From the NCBI RefSeq assembly GCF_019457475.1, contig NZ_CP080413.1, positions 2,666,001 through 2,730,000 on the forward strand: a DNA stretch of 64,000 bases. Reading direction: 5' to 3'. The notes beneath the pieces are model-generated. The model was not told the DNA's origin. It saw only the letters and a list, made by a program, of their open reading frames with translations, and did no database searches. This document shows, in pieces, positions 48,510 to 58,816 of this stretch. The first letter of the stretch is position 1. Every line of letters begins with the position of its first letter. This DNA is from Shewanella acanthi. GTDB taxonomy: Bacteria; Pseudomonadota; Gammaproteobacteria; Enterobacterales; Shewanellaceae. Both the position numbers and the translations under genes were made by a program.

Positions 48510-49361
48510 TTAAGCCTTTTTAGAAGCGGCGATTTGAGCAGCAACTTCAGCTGCGAAATCTTCTTCTTTCTTCTCAATACCTTCACCAACTTCTAAACGA
48601 ATGAAGTTAGTTACGCTAGCGCCTTTCTCTTTCAAGAATTCGCCAACAGTTTTCTTTGGTTCCATGATGTAAGCTTGACCAGTCAGAGAGATCTCACCGG
48701 TGAACTTCTTCATACGACCAACAACCATCTTCTCAGCGATGTCAGCAGGCTTGCCTTCATTCATAGAGATTTCGATTTGCAGAGCTTGTTCGCGAGCAAC
48801 TACGTCTGCTGGAACGTCTTCTGGGTTAACGTATTCTGGCTTAGAAGCGGCAACGTGCATTGCGATGTGCTTCAGAGTTTCGTCATCAGCGTCACCAGTT
48901 ACAACAACACCGATACGCTCACCGTGACGGTAAGAAGCTAATTTAGCGCCATCGATGTACTCAACGCGACGAACGTTGATGTTTTCACCGATTTTAGCAA
49001 CTAGAGCAACACGCGCTTCTTCGAATTGCGCTTTTAAGTCTTCTAAAGCAACTTTAGATGCTGCAGCAACATCTAATACAGCGTTAGCGAAACCTAAGAA
49101 GTTAGCATCTTTAGCAACGAAGTCTGTTTGACAGTTAACTTCTAACAGAACCGCGAAACCTTCGCCGTTCTTGATCAGAATAGTACCGTCAGCAGCGATG
49201 TTACCAGCTTTCTTGGCAGCCTTAGCAGCACCAGACTTACGCATGTTGTCAATTGCTAACTCCATGTCGCCGTTGGTTTCTTCTAACGCTTTTTTACAAT
49301 CCATCATGCCTGCGCCAGTACGGTCGCGCAGTTCTTTAACTAGGGCAGCAGAAATTGCCAT
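48510..49361 (-). CDS. tsf: elongation factor Ts
   Basis: Guanine nucleotide exchange factor for EF-Tu. 283 residues beginning [20 protein letters not shown] with DCKKAL, and the central TDFVAKD motif contacting EF-Tu. The ATG at 49361 follows AGAGGATTTAACA and gives the standard N-terminus; the open frame extends 24 codons further upstream without support. Confidence 0.97.
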   Translation of the reverse strand: MAISAALVKELRDRTGAGMMDCKKALEETNGDMELAIDNMRKSGAAKAAKKAGNIAADGTILIKNGEGFAVLLEVNCQTDFVAKDANFLGFANAVLDVAAASKVALEDLKAQFEEARVALVAKIGENINVRRVEYIDGAKLASYRHGERIGVVVTGDADDETLKHIAMHVAASKPEYVNPEDVPADVVAREQALQIEISMNEGKPADIAEKMVVGRMKKFTGEISLTGQAYIMEPKKTVGEFLKEKGASVTNFIRLEVGEGIEKKEEDFAAEVAAQIAASKKA

Positions 49362-49403
49362 TGTTAAATCCTCTCTAAAAATTCGACTAATTTGCAGATA
49401 TAA

Positions 49404-49427
49404 AACAGGGGCCGCATGGCCCCTGTT
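49404..49427 (-). terminator. attenuator hairpin between rpsB and tsf
   Basis: Perfect ten-base stem AACAGGGGCC / GGCCCCTGTT with a four-base loop followed by TTTTA on the minus strand. It lies between rpsB and tsf, where other Gammaproteobacteria have a partial terminator lowering tsf relative to rpsB expression. Confidence 0.75.
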
Positions 49428-49481
49428 AACCAATCATAAATCTTGGTTAATAAGGGTGATGAAACTCATCCCGCCTTATTA

Positions 49482-50210
49482 TTATTCGGCTTCTACGAAA
49501 CCGTCTTGCTCAGCTTGAACAGCTAAATCTTGACCACGGCCTGCTTTAGCAGCTGCAGCAACAGAAGTAGTGTACAGGCGAATAGCACGCATTGCGTCGT
49601 CGTTACCAGGAACGATGTAGTTAACACCGTCTGGAGCAGAGTTAGTATCAACAACTGCAACAACAGGGATACCCAGGTTGTTAGCTTCTTTAATAGCGAT
49701 GTGCTCGTGGTCAGCGCCGATAACGAATAATACGTCTGGCAGGCCGCCCATGTTCTTAATACCGCCTAAAGATTTTTCCAGCTTTTCAAGCTCACGAGTA
49801 CGCATCAGCGCTTCTTTCTTGGTCAGCTTGTCGAAAGTACCGTCTACTGATTGGCTTTCCAGCTCTTTCAAACGTTTGATTGACTGACGAACGGTTTTCC
49901 AGTTAGTCAGCATACCGCCTAACCAGCGGTGATCAACGTAGTACTGATCGCAAGAAATTGCAGCTTCTTTGATCGCTTCGCCAGCAGCACGTTTAGTACC
50001 AACGAATAATACTTTACCTTTCTTTGAAGCTACGTTGCTGATGAAAGCCAGCGCTTCATTGAACATTGGCACAGTATGCTCAAGGTTGATGATGTGAACA
50101 CCGTTGCGAGCACCGAAAATGAATGGCTTCATTTTTGGGTTCCAGTAACGGGTTTGGTGACCGAAGTGTACACCGGCCTGGAGCATATCGCGCATTGAAA
50201 CTGTAGTCAT
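49482..50210 (-). CDS. rpsB: 30S ribosomal protein S2
   Basis: Structural protein of the small ribosomal subunit. 242 residues beginning [20 protein letters not shown] and containing [35 protein letters not shown] and the signature [19 protein letters not shown]. The ATG at 50210 is preceded by AAGGTAATAGAA. It heads the rpsB-tsf-pyrH-frr block. Confidence 0.98.
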   Translation of the reverse strand: MTTVSMRDMLQAGVHFGHQTRYWNPKMKPFIFGARNGVHIINLEHTVPMFNEALAFISNVASKKGKVLFVGTKRAAGEAIKEAAISCDQYYVDHRWLGGMLTNWKTVRQSIKRLKELESQSVDGTFDKLTKKEALMRTRELEKLEKSLGGIKNMGGLPDVLFVIGADHEHIAIKEANNLGIPVVAVVDTNSAPDGVNYIVPGNDDAMRAIRLYTTSVAAAAKAGRGQDLAVQAEQDGFVEAE

Positions 50211-50387
50211 TTCTATTACCTTACAATTTAGGGGGTTAGACCTCCACGTATCCCATGTCTTCGACCCCGCAGATTTAGGCTGAGGGCACCCCGAAGAATG
50301 TGTCGACACGTGTGTGATTTAGTATTTAGATAAATTGCCATGTATAATGGCGGTCATCTTTAGTCTTGGTATCGATTAAGGAAGCAA
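50211..50387 (-). promoter_or_regulatory. rpsB upstream leader region
   Basis: The 177 bp before rpsB should hold its promoter and 5' untranslated leader. In other Gammaproteobacteria this leader is structured and bound by S2 for autoregulation. I see GC-rich complementary stretches (around 50240-50310) but did not fold the RNA. Confidence 0.4.
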
Positions 50388-50480
50388 ATGCTGACCTTAG
50401 ACAATCTTGCAAGACTTAAACATAACGGCGCGCTTTATACCATAAATCACCCTGAAGCACAAATTTTTGCGCTGGGTTAG
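50388..50480 (+). CDS. possible 30-residue leader ORF upstream of map
   Basis: A short frame of 30 codons reading MLTLDNLARLKHNGALYTIN and ending PEAQIFALG. It starts six bases after AAGGA and stops 38 bp before map. It overlaps no gene. It could be a small protein, an upstream ORF affecting map, or chance. No family recognised. Confidence 0.35.
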   Translation: MLTLDNLARLKHNGALYTINHPEAQIFALG

Positions 50481-50518
50481 CGTGTCCAACAGACATTGAA
50501 GACACAAGAGAAAACGTA

Positions 50519-51316
50519 ATGAGTATAGTCATCAAGACAGCAGAAGAAATTGAGAAAATGCGTGCCGCAGGTAAATTGGCTGCGCAGGTGTTAGAAATGA
50601 TTGCGCCGCACATTAAAGCGGGCGTGACGACTAACGAGCTCAACGATATCTGCGCTAAATATACCGAAGAGCAAGGCGCAATTTCCGCGCCGCTTAACTA
50701 TCACGGTTTTCCAAAATCGATTTGTACTTCGTTAAACAACGTCATTTGTCACGGTATCCCAAGCGATCAAGTGCTTAAGGATGGCGATATTCTTAACGTG
50801 GATATTACCGTGATTAAAGATGGCTACCACGGTGACACCTCTAAAATGTTTTTGATTGGTGAGGTGAGCCCGAAAGATAAGCGTCTGTGCCGTATCGCCC
50901 AAGAAAGTCTGTATTTGGCCATTCGTAAAGTACGTCCTGGCTTAAAATTAGGCGAAATCGGTAATACTATCGAAAAATTCATCAAAGCCAGCAAAACAGG
51001 TCTTGAGAAATATTCCATCGTACAAGATTATTGTGGTCACGGTATTGGCGCGGGTTTCCATGAAGAGCCACAGGTCATGCACTATCGCAATAGTGACAAC
51101 ACGGTTCTACGCCCAGGCATGTGTTTTACCATTGAGCCGATGATCAACGCAGGTCGCCACACCACAGTGCTGGATCGCAATGATAACTGGACAGTAACCA
51201 CCTCAGACGGTAAAAACTCGGCCCAATGGGAACACACATTACTCGTGACCCAAACCGGTGTAGAAGTACTGACCCTTCGTGATGAAGAGGATTTCCCACG
51301 CATTATTAATCACTAG
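50519..51316 (+). CDS. map: type I methionine aminopeptidase
   Basis: Removes the initiator methionine from nascent proteins. 265 residues with the five metal ligands in NVDITVIKDGYHGDTS (two Asp), GHGIGAGFHEEP (His), FTIEPMI (Glu) and SAQWEHTLLV (Glu). Divergent from rpsB, as commonly seen, and followed by glnD. Confidence 0.97.
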   Translation: MSIVIKTAEEIEKMRAAGKLAAQVLEMIAPHIKAGVTTNELNDICAKYTEEQGAISAPLNYHGFPKSICTSLNNVICHGIPSDQVLKDGDILNVDITVIKDGYHGDTSKMFLIGEVSPKDKRLCRIAQESLYLAIRKVRPGLKLGEIGNTIEKFIKASKTGLEKYSIVQDYCGHGIGAGFHEEPQVMHYRNSDNTVLRPGMCFTIEPMINAGRHTTVLDRNDNWTVTTSDGKNSAQWEHTLLVTQTGVEVLTLRDEEDFPRIINH

Positions 51317-51394
51317 TCGATTAATAAGCATAAGGAGAGCGTCATGTCGGGACGCCTTGGATAACCGACAAAAACCATTCTAACAAGGGACTCG

Positions 51395-53980
51395 ATGAAT
51401 ACAGCTCTGCTCGCTAAACAATCATTAATCGAACAGAATCAAGCGCTTTTAGCTAGATTCAAGGCTAAAACCCCGATTGAAGAGCTAGTGAGCCAGCGCT
51501 GCCAGTTCGTCGATGCCCTCGTCAAACAGGCATGGTTGCAACACGGCCTCGATACTTACCCCATCGCCCTTATCGCCGTAGGCGGATATGGGCGAGGTGA
51601 ATTACACCCCCACTCCGACGTCGACCTGTTATTTTTATTCGAGGGTGATTTGTGCCAAGCTGCAGAGGCTGCGCTGAGTGAATTTATCGCCTTTTTATGG
51701 GATGCGAGTCTTGAAATCGGCCACAGCGTTCGCACACTCGAAGACACCTTAATCCTTGGTCGTAAAGACATCACCATTGCGACCAACTTACTTGAAGCAA
51801 GGTTACTCTCAGGGCCCGAGCCCCTCTTTGACCAGCTTTACGATGCGATTCGTCAAAGTGACTTTTGGACCTCGAGTGAATTCTTTATCGCTAAACGTGA
51901 TGAGCAAAATGCCCGCCATGCCAAAGCTAGCGCCTTCGATCTTGAGCCAAATATCAAAAGCTGCCCCGGCGGCCTTCGAGATATTCAAACCATCGCTTGG
52001 GTCGCCATGCGTCACTTTGGGGCCTCTCGATTAGAAGAACTGGTTCAATACGAATTTTTAGAACCCGCCGAATTGGAAGAGCTACTCGAATGTCAGCATT
52101 TTCTGTGGAAATTACGGTTCGCCATGCACATGGTGGTTGGTCGCGACGAAAACCGTTTATTGTTCGATGTGCAGCGCCAAGTTGCCGAGATGATGGGCTA
52201 TGAAGACGCCACTCAGTTAGCCGTCGAGCAAATGATGAAACGCTATTATCGCACGGTGCGCCGGGTGATGGAGCTTAACGAGATGCTACTGCAACTCTTT
52301 AAGCGGGCAACGCTCGGGCACATTAAGGCATTAGAAATCCAAGCGATTGACAACAACTATCAACGTCGCGGTGCCTTTATCGAGGCCTTGAGTGATGACC
52401 TATTCGATAGCGGTGAAGAAATTGTTCGCCTGTTTGTACATGTTGCCAAAAACTCAAACATTAAAGGCATTTACGCACCGACACTAAGATCGCTGCGCCG
52501 CGCCCGCCGAGCACAATTGCAGCCTTTGCAGGAAAATCCACAGTGCCGCCAAGCCTTTATGGAAATTTTAAAGCATCCTCGTGGTATCACAGCCCTCTCA
52601 TTGATGCACAAACACGGGGTACTGTCGGCCTATTTACCCGCTTGGCGTAATATCGAAGGTCAGATGCAGTTTGATCTCTTCCACGCCTATACCGTGGATG
52701 AGCACACCCACAGACTTCTGCTCAATATCGACCGTTTTTCCCAGCCCGAACAGCGGGAAGAATTTCCACTCGGTTCTGTACTGATCAACCAGCTGCCCAA
52801 AAAAGGGTTGTTGGTGTTAGGCGCGATTTTCCATGATATCGCCAAGGGTCGCGGCGGCGATCACAGTAAACTCGGAAGCCGTGATGCGCTCGATTTCTGT
52901 AAGCTCCATGGCTTAAACGACCACGATGGGCGCTTAGTGGCATGGCTTGTTGAGAATCACCTAGTGATGTCAGTCACTGCACAGCGCCGCGATATTTCAG
53001 ATCCCGATGTCGTTGCAGACTTTGCCAGCAAGGTGCGCGATGCGGTGCATTTAAGCTATTTGTATTGCTTAACAGTTGCCGATATTTGTGCCACTAACGA
53101 AAAAACTTGGAACAACTGGAAAGGCTCGCTCCTGCGGGACTTATACTTTTCTACCCAAAGGGTGCTCGCTCGAGGTAAGGAAAAACCCGTCGATATTCGC
53201 GCTCGGGTCCGGGAATATCAGGCCAAGGCGAAAAAGGAACTGCTTCGCCGCGGCATTAAGGAAAAAGATCTCGATACCCTGTGGCAACGCTTTAAGGCGG
53301 ATTATTTTTTACGCCATCAGCCCAATCAGGTTGCCTGGCATGCCGAAGCGATTCTTAAACATAAACAGCTTGATGAGCCTTTGGTGCTTATATCAAAACA
53401 CACCACCCGCGGCGGCACTGAGTTATTCGTCTATTGCCAGGACAGGCCAAAGCTGTTTGCGACCGTAATGGCGGTGCTCGATAATAAAAATATTAATGTC
53501 CATGATGCGAGCATTATGACGTCGAAGGATAATTATGCGCTTGATACCTTCGTTATCCTCGAGCAGGATGGCGAGCCTGTCAGCCAATTATCTCGGATTC
53601 AAAGTATCCGTAAGGCACTTGAAAAAGCGCTGTCGAGCGATAACCCTAAATTGCCACGTTTTAGAAAATTATCCCGTAAAATGAAGCCTTTTAATGTACC
53701 AACTCAGGTCAGTTTTCTCGAAAGTACCCGCCACGGGACTAGCATGATGGAACTTATCGCCTTGGATACGCCGGGATTATTAGCTAAAGTGGGTGATATT
53801 TTTTATCGCTGTAACACCACATTACTGTCTGCAAAGATCACCACCATTGGAGAACGAGCAGAAGACTTTTTTATATTGCAAACCAACGACGGTTTACAAT
53901 TAAATGAAACCCAAGAAAACACCCTTAGGGAAGCATTGATTAGCGCACTTAGTGCAATCAATACAGAATCAACTCATTAA
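51395..53980 (+). CDS. glnD: bifunctional uridylyltransferase/uridylyl-removing enzyme (PII)
   Basis: Senses glutamine and modifies the PII signalling protein. 861 residues: nucleotidyltransferase domain with [20 protein letters not shown] (near residue 62), a central HD domain with [16 protein letters not shown] (near 480) and two C-terminal ACT domains (from about 680 and 785). All catalytic motifs are intact. Length matches the family. Confidence 0.97.
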   Translation: MNTALLAKQSLIEQNQALLARFKAKTPIEELVSQRCQFVDALVKQAWLQHGLDTYPIALIAVGGYGRGELHPHSDVDLLFLFEGDLCQAAEAALSEFIAFLWDASLEIGHSVRTLEDTLILGRKDITIATNLLEARLLSGPEPLFDQLYDAIRQSDFWTSSEFFIAKRDEQNARHAKASAFDLEPNIKSCPGGLRDIQTIAWVAMRHFGASRLEELVQYEFLEPAELEELLECQHFLWKLRFAMHMVVGRDENRLLFDVQRQVAEMMGYEDATQLAVEQMMKRYYRTVRRVMELNEMLLQLFKRATLGHIKALEIQAIDNNYQRRGAFIEALSDDLFDSGEEIVRLFVHVAKNSNIKGIYAPTLRSLRRARRAQLQPLQENPQCRQAFMEILKHPRGITALSLMHKHGVLSAYLPAWRNIEGQMQFDLFHAYTVDEHTHRLLLNIDRFSQPEQREEFPLGSVLINQLPKKGLLVLGAIFHDIAKGRGGDHSKLGSRDALDFCKLHGLNDHDGRLVAWLVENHLVMSVTAQRRDISDPDVVADFASKVRDAVHLSYLYCLTVADICATNEKTWNNWKGSLLRDLYFSTQRVLARGKEKPVDIRARVREYQAKAKKELLRRGIKEKDLDTLWQRFKADYFLRHQPNQVAWHAEAILKHKQLDEPLVLISKHTTRGGTELFVYCQDRPKLFATVMAVLDNKNINVHDASIMTSKDNYALDTFVILEQDGEPVSQLSRIQSIRKALEKALSSDNPKLPRFRKLSRKMKPFNVPTQVSFLESTRHGTSMMELIALDTPGLLAKVGDIFYRCNTTLLSAKITTIGERAEDFFILQTNDGLQLNETQENTLREALISALSAINTESTH

Positions 53981-54003
53981 CTAGCACAAATTGGAGAAGT
54001 AAT

Positions 54004-54828
54004 ATGGAGGCTTTACGCCAACGTATTGAGGCCGCTTTTGAAGCGCGCGCAGACATCAGCCCTAGCACAGTCGACGCCAGCGTGCGTGAAGACGTGCAAA
54101 ATGTCATCAATATGCTCGACAAAGGTGAACTCCGTGTCGCCGAAAAAATCGACGGCCAATGGCATGTACATCAATGGTTGAAGAAGGCGGTATTACTGTC
54201 ATTCCGTATTTTCGATAACGCAGTTATTGACGGCGCAGAGACCAAATATTTCGATAAAGTCCCTTTAAAATTTGCTGAGTACGACGAAGCTCGCTTCAAA
54301 GCTGAAGCCATTCGTGTTGTACCATCTGCAACCGTTCGTAAAGGTTCTTTCATCGGTAAAAATACGGTATTAATGCCATCTTACGTAAACCTAGGTGCTT
54401 ACGTTGATGAAGGCACTATGGTTGACACTTGGGCAACCGTGGGCTCATGTGCACAAATCGGTAAGAACGTTCACTTATCGGGCGGCGTAGGCATCGGTGG
54501 CGTACTTGAGCCACTGCAAGCGGGCCCGACTATCATTGAAGATAACTGTTTTATCGGCGCACGTTCAGAAATCGTTGAAGGTGTTGTGGTTGAAGAAGGC
54601 TCTGTGATTTCGATGGGCGTTTACATCGGCCAAAGCACCCGTATCTATGACCGTGAAACCGGCGAAATTCACTACGGCCGCGTACCAGCAGGCTCTGTGG
54701 TTGTCTCAGGCAACCTGCCATCGGCTTGCGGTAAATACAGCTTATACGCTGCAATTATCGTGAAGAAAGTGGATGCGAAAACCCGCGGTAAAGTGGGCAT
54801 CAACGAACTATTACGTATCGTTGACTAA
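54004..54828 (+). CDS. dapD: 2,3,4,5-tetrahydropyridine-2,6-dicarboxylate N-succinyltransferase
   Basis: Succinylase step of lysine/diaminopimelate synthesis. 274 residues beginning [20 protein letters not shown], with a left-handed beta-helix of hexapeptide repeats ([20 protein letters not shown]) and the conserved [20 protein letters not shown]. It begins 24 bp after glnD and ends in a strong terminator. Confidence 0.97.
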   Translation: MEALRQRIEAAFEARADISPSTVDASVREDVQNVINMLDKGELRVAEKIDGQWHVHQWLKKAVLLSFRIFDNAVIDGAETKYFDKVPLKFAEYDEARFKAEAIRVVPSATVRKGSFIGKNTVLMPSYVNLGAYVDEGTMVDTWATVGSCAQIGKNVHLSGGVGIGGVLEPLQAGPTIIEDNCFIGARSEIVEGVVVEEGSVISMGVYIGQSTRIYDRETGEIHYGRVPAGSVVVSGNLPSACGKYSLYAAIIVKKVDAKTRGKVGINELLRIVD

Positions 54829-54855
54829 GCAACGCGCCCAGCGTGATATTTTCCC

Positions 54856-54886
54856 AAAAATGCCAAGCCTAGAGCTTGGCATTTTT
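54856..54886 (+). terminator. terminator after dapD
   Basis: Thirteen-base stem AAAAATGCCAAGC / GCTTGGCATTTTT with a five-base loop and a T run. Confidence 0.9.
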
Positions 54887-55062
54887 ATATTTTATTGTTA
54901 GGAGAAAGCCTAAAAATCACTTTCATGACACATCTGGTTACGCCTAGCAACATGCTGATCCAAACTCCACATTTCGATACACTTACGCGCCGAAACACCT
55001 CTGCAAAGCCATATAAATGCAGCTTAACTAAAAGTGCATACTCACTCGACAAGGAGCTAAAG

Positions 55063-55416
55063 ATGAAATCATCATTCGCTAAATTTGGAGGTGTAGCAGT
55101 ACTCTGCGGATTAGGCATGTGCAGCCAAGCTTTTGCAGCAATGGACCCTCAAATCGAAAAAACACTGGTGGCAGTTTGTAAAGCGGGCGCCAGCAACAAT
55201 CTAGTGACCTTCGGTAGCACAATGCGTGAATATCGAATTAACGAAAATCGGGTGTTCCCACGCCTGATGTGTAATGGCGAAAACTTCCATCAATTTGCCA
55301 TTAGCCAAGGGGCAGATAAAACTGCCGCGCGGATCGGTCGGTATTATAAAGGCACAGTCACTATCAAAGATTTGGCAATGAATTCAATGGATGAAGTGTA
55401 TGCCGTGAATTTTTAG
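55063..55416 (+). CDS. small secreted protein (DUF3718-like)
   Basis: Predicted exported protein of 117 residues. A signal peptide (MKSSFAKFGGVAVLCGLGMC to SQAFA) precedes a soluble domain with two conserved-looking Cys residues (AVCKAGAS, RLMCNGEN) that could form a disulfide. ATG 55063 has AAGGAG seven bases upstream; the longer frame from 54895 is not supported. It resembles short DUF3718 proteins of Shewanella and Vibrio; the family name is from memory. Function unknown. Confidence 0.75.
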   Translation: MKSSFAKFGGVAVLCGLGMCSQAFAAMDPQIEKTLVAVCKAGASNNLVTFGSTMREYRINENRVFPRLMCNGENFHQFAISQGADKTAARIGRYYKGTVTIKDLAMNSMDEVYAVNF

Positions 55417-55437
55417 GCCATTATGTTTTGCAAGCAT

Positions 55438-55455
55438 AGGCACCATTTGGTGCCT
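55438..55455. terminator. small hairpin between the DUF3718-like gene and purU
   Basis: AGGCACC / GGTGCCT stem with a four-base loop in the convergent gap. No long T run follows, so support is modest. Confidence 0.5.
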
Positions 55456-55502
55456 TCTGTATTGATTGGGAGCTTAGGTTTTAAGCAAAGTGAACTATGC
55501 AC

Positions 55503-56375
55503 CTAGAAGACAATAGTCTTATTACCGTACACGACCACTTGCTCATTGAGTACCAATTGCAATGCCTTACTCAGCACGCTTTTCTCGACATCACGTCCTG
55601 CTTTTGCCATCTCAAGGGCGCTATAGCTATGATCGACTGGGATGACATCCTGCTTAATAATCGGCCCCTCATCGAGGCAATTATTCACAAAATGGGCGGT
55701 CGCCCCGATAATTTTCACTCCGCGCTCCCAGGCTTGGCGATAGGGCGCAGCGCCAATGAAAGCGGGTAAGAACGAGTGGTGAATATTGATGATCCGATTG
55801 GGATACTCGGCAACAAAATCCGGCGTGAGTACTCGCATATATTTGGCTAACACAAGATAGTCTGGTTCGTATTGTCCGACAGCTGCCAATAAGGCTTGCT
55901 CATGTTGCGTCCTATCCAGCCCCTCATGGCTGACTAAGTGAAAGGGAATATTAAATTTTTCAACCAGTTCCCTTAACACCTCATGGTTACCCACAACGGC
56001 GGCAATCTCTACATTCAAGCCACCGTAATAGGCTTTCATTAGCAAATCACCAAGGCAATGCGCTTCTTTAGTTACCAGGACCACAATGCGTTTTTTACCC
56101 GCACTCACCAGCGTCATATGGTTCTGAGTTGGGAGTACACTTCGCAAGTCTTCAAGGAGTTGCCCACTATTGAAATGGCCTTCGAGTTCGGTGCGCATAA
56201 AAAATCGCCCTTGGTCGTTATCCACAAACTCACTGTTTTTAATGATATTGAGCCGATGTTGAAAGCAGACACTGGTGATTTTAGCAATTAGCCCTTGGGC
56301 ATCGGCGCAATCTGTCATCAGGATTTTGCGCTCAATGGGCGAGCGGGTTTGAGCAGGTTCGTGCTGTGTATCCAA
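55503..56375 (-). CDS. purU: formyltetrahydrofolate deformylase
   Basis: Hydrolyses 10-formyl-THF to formate and THF, feeding PurT and balancing one-carbon pools. About 290 residues: N-terminal ACT domain (IERKILMTDCADAQGLIAKI) and formyltransferase domain with INIHHSFLPAFIGAAPYRQA and ATAHFVNNCLDEGPII, containing the catalytic Asn/His/Asp. The likely start is a TTG at 56375, eight bases after GAGGAG; an ATG at 56399 overlaps that ribosome binding site. Confidence 0.94.
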   Translation of the reverse strand: MDTQHEPAQTRSPIERKILMTDCADAQGLIAKITSVCFQHRLNIIKNSEFVDNDQGRFFMRTELEGHFNSGQLLEDLRSVLPTQNHMTLVSAGKKRIVVLVTKEAHCLGDLLMKAYYGGLNVEIAAVVGNHEVLRELVEKFNIPFHLVSHEGLDRTQHEQALLAAVGQYEPDYLVLAKYMRVLTPDFVAEYPNRIINIHHSFLPAFIGAAPYRQAWERGVKIIGATAHFVNNCLDEGPIIKQDVIPVDHSYSALEMAKAGRDVEKSVLSKALQLVLNEQVVVYGNKTIVF

Positions 56376-56571
56376 AATAACATCTCCTCTAGGCGGCATT
56401 CTCTAAGCAGCATGAGTTTGAGTGTGCCATAGGGAGCATAATTACACAGTATTTAAGGGGGGAGATTCTAAGTTTCAGTCCAAAAAGTTATGTGCTAGAC
56501 GGATGATATTTAAAAATTTGGCGTTTAAATTCAATAAACAACAATTTTAACCGCACCATACGCCGATAAGA

Positions 56572-58053
56572 TTATCGCCGAGTGTCTAAGTAGCGCTGTA
56601 ACACTTTACGCAGGGTTTCAGCCTTAGTGCCGTACACCACTTGTACACCCTTCCCAATCACAATCACCCCCTTTGCACCCAGCTGGCTTAGTCGCACTTT
56701 ATTGACTAACTCAGGGCTGTGAACACTTAATCGAAGGCGAGTCAGACAAGCATTAAGCTCAACGATATTTTCACGGCCACCTAAGGCCGCAATTATCGCC
56801 CTAAGGCTTTCTTTGGCCTGTATCCTTTCTCCCTGTTCAAGTCGGCCTGGGGTTTTTAAGTTGAAGGCTAAAATACTGCCTCGAAACAGAATGTAGTAAA
56901 TCACTGCCGTTATCGGGCCGAGTATCACAAACCATCCGCTATTATGCGACAGTGAGAACAACAAACTGAAATCCACTAGCCCGTGGGAAAAAACAATGCT
57001 GTGGTGAATATCGAGCATTATGCACACAAAGTAGGCCAAGCCAGAAATTAAGGCATGAACCAAAAACAGCAATGGCGCCACAAACATAAACGCAAATTCA
57101 ATCGGTTCAGTTACACCTGTCAACCAGCTTGCGGTCGCGGCGGATAACATAATCCCTGCAACACGATTACGCTCGGCGGGATCGGCGCAGCGCCACATCG
57201 CCAGCGCTGCTGCGGGCAGTCCCCACATTTTAATCAAATAGCCACCCGCAAGGTTACCCGCCTGTGGATCGCCCGCTAAATAGCGTGCCACTTCACCACG
57301 GATAACTTCACTACCTTGAATTTGATATTGGCCAACTTCCAAGTAGAAAGGGGCATTCCAAATATGGTGTAGGCCCAATGGGATGAGTAAACGCTCAAGG
57401 GCACCATAAACGCCAAAGGCAACGGCCGGTTTTTGATAAACCGCCCAATCTGAAACCCGTTCTATCAACAGTGACATGGGTGGCCAAACTTGGGAAAGCA
57501 CATAACCTAGTGCCATAGCCAGAGGAATAATCAACAAGGAAGCACTGCGCCGTCCCTCAAAAAAAGAGAAAATAGCTGGTAGACGAATATGTTGACTTAA
57601 GCGTACCGCTAAGCAGGTAATAGCACCGATTAGCATCCCTCCAGCAATGCCAGTATCTAAGGTATCCATGCCAAGCAGCGATTGGGTCGGCAACTGATAT
57701 AAATCGGCAAGCGCGGCTAAAGTGGCCGTCATCACCCCATAACCAAAGACCGCTGAAAAGGCGGCAATGCCCTGATCACGACAAAAACCAATCGCTACCG
57801 CTACGGCAAAGAGGATGGGCATAATCGCAAAAATAAGTTGCCCTACAGCCATCATCAGCACGTTAAGCACTTCCGGCATAAAAGGAATACGGCTGACTGT
57901 TAAACCAAGCATCACCCCTGCGGCGGGTAAAATCGCAATGGGAATTAGCAGCGACTGACTCAAACGCTGGGCAAATTTAAACCACTGTTGAGTAATATAG
58001 TGGCCTAAGCGGCGAGCTCGGATTGAACGATTTTGTTCCAGCTTTCCAGCCAT
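56572..58053 (-). CDS. ptsG: PTS glucose-type IICB permease
   Basis: Sugar-transporting phosphotransferase permease, 493 residues. The IIC domain has about ten membrane segments and the glucose-family signature PLGLHHIWNAPF; GVTEPIEFAFMFVAPLLF is also typical. The C-terminal IIB domain has the phosphorylated Cys in ELNACLTRLRLSV and VIGKGVQVVYG. There is no IIA domain, so a separate EIIA-Glc is needed. Sugar specificity (glucose, N-acetylglucosamine or other) is not proven. The start (ATG 58053, GAGGTAG upstream) lies inside the last 49 bases of yqcA. Confidence 0.85.
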   Translation of the reverse strand: MAGKLEQNRSIRARRLGHYITQQWFKFAQRLSQSLLIPIAILPAAGVMLGLTVSRIPFMPEVLNVLMMAVGQLIFAIMPILFAVAVAIGFCRDQGIAAFSAVFGYGVMTATLAALADLYQLPTQSLLGMDTLDTGIAGGMLIGAITCLAVRLSQHIRLPAIFSFFEGRRSASLLIIPLAMALGYVLSQVWPPMSLLIERVSDWAVYQKPAVAFGVYGALERLLIPLGLHHIWNAPFYLEVGQYQIQGSEVIRGEVARYLAGDPQAGNLAGGYLIKMWGLPAAALAMWRCADPAERNRVAGIMLSAATASWLTGVTEPIEFAFMFVAPLLFLVHALISGLAYFVCIMLDIHHSIVFSHGLVDFSLLFSLSHNSGWFVILGPITAVIYYILFRGSILAFNLKTPGRLEQGERIQAKESLRAIIAALGGRENIVELNACLTRLRLSVHSPELVNKVRLSQLGAKGVIVIGKGVQVVYGTKAETLRKVLQRYLDTRR

Positions 58054-58469
58054 TTTATCGCTTCTACCTCAGGTTCCATGGTTTCACAGGCATCAATTTC
58101 AAGGCGTGGGACAATACTCTTTGCACCAAGTTCGGCAAGTAATTCATCCACCGATTTGCCACCGCCGCAGAAGGTGTCGTAACTCGAATCCCCAAGGGCA
58201 ATCACACTGTATTTTAATTTGGGCAAATAGGGTGCAGAGTTTCTTAAGTTATAAAACCAAGGCAAAATGTCTTCGGGTAAATCCCCCTGCCCTGTGGTCG
58301 AGGTGACCACAATCAATAACTCGTTCTCAGGAGGAACAAACTGACCAATCTCATTGGGCTGCCATAATTTGGCATCAAAACCGAGTTCGATAAGCGCTTT
58401 TTCAAGAGTTTCTGCCGTAAACTGTGCGCTACCATACACTGTACCAAAGACCAGATTAACTTTTTTCAT
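58005..58469 (-). CDS. yqcA: flavodoxin YqcA
   Basis: FMN-binding electron carrier of 154 residues. FMN loops are GTVYGSAQFTAE at the N-terminus, VTSTTGQGDLPEDI near residue 57 and ALGDSSYDTFCGGG near 90, closest in pattern to E. coli YqcA rather than MioC. GGAG lies ten bases before the ATG at 58469. In E. coli yqcA, truC and yqcC are neighbours; the same trio is here, with a small gap and the PTS gene added after yqcA. Confidence 0.9.
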   Translation of the reverse strand: MKKVNLVFGTVYGSAQFTAETLEKALIELGFDAKLWQPNEIGQFVPPENELLIVVTSTTGQGDLPEDILPWFYNLRNSAPYLPKLKYSVIALGDSSYDTFCGGGKSVDELLAELGAKSIVPRLEIDACETMEPEVEAIKWLESWNKIVQSELAA

Positions 58470-58591
58470 GATATACTCCGTACCACGTGCGTAATCGCAA
58501 TTGAGCAAAAGTTACTTTATTGCGGCATCGCAGGGCAAGCAACTAAGTTATGATTTATGAATCAAGTTATTGAGCATGGGGAAACGAATTA

Positions 58592-58786
58592 ATGCGCCGC
58601 AGCAACAGGCAAAATCACCTCAAGCAACAGCACAAGAACACGAAAATCAGACGTAAGCATTACTTCCATGCGGCTCAACAACACTTACCCTCTCCACTGC
58701 CTTCAAGCCCCGGTTTTTCGACTCTCGCGGCATTAATGCTACGCATTCGTCAAAAACCAAGCGATATCCCAGATATCCAAGATTAG
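58592..58786 (+). CDS. doubtful small basic protein
   Basis: A 64-residue frame in the gap between yqcA and truC, on the opposite strand to both. It is rich in Arg, Lys, His and Gln (MRRSNRQNHLKQQHKNTKIR), with a Pro/Ser stretch later. GGGG lies about ten bases upstream. It does not shadow another gene, but no family was recognised and it may be chance. Confidence 0.3.
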   Translation: MRRSNRQNHLKQQHKNTKIRRKHYFHAAQQHLPSPLPSSPGFSTLAALMLRIRQKPSDIPDIQD

Positions 58787-58816
58787 AAAGACTCGCGAAC
58801 CCTATTGCCGACGAAA

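Noticed and set aside
53076-53468. 130-residue plus-strand frame inside glnD
   Set aside because: Out-of-frame shadow of glnD, whose HD and ACT domains run through this region without a break.
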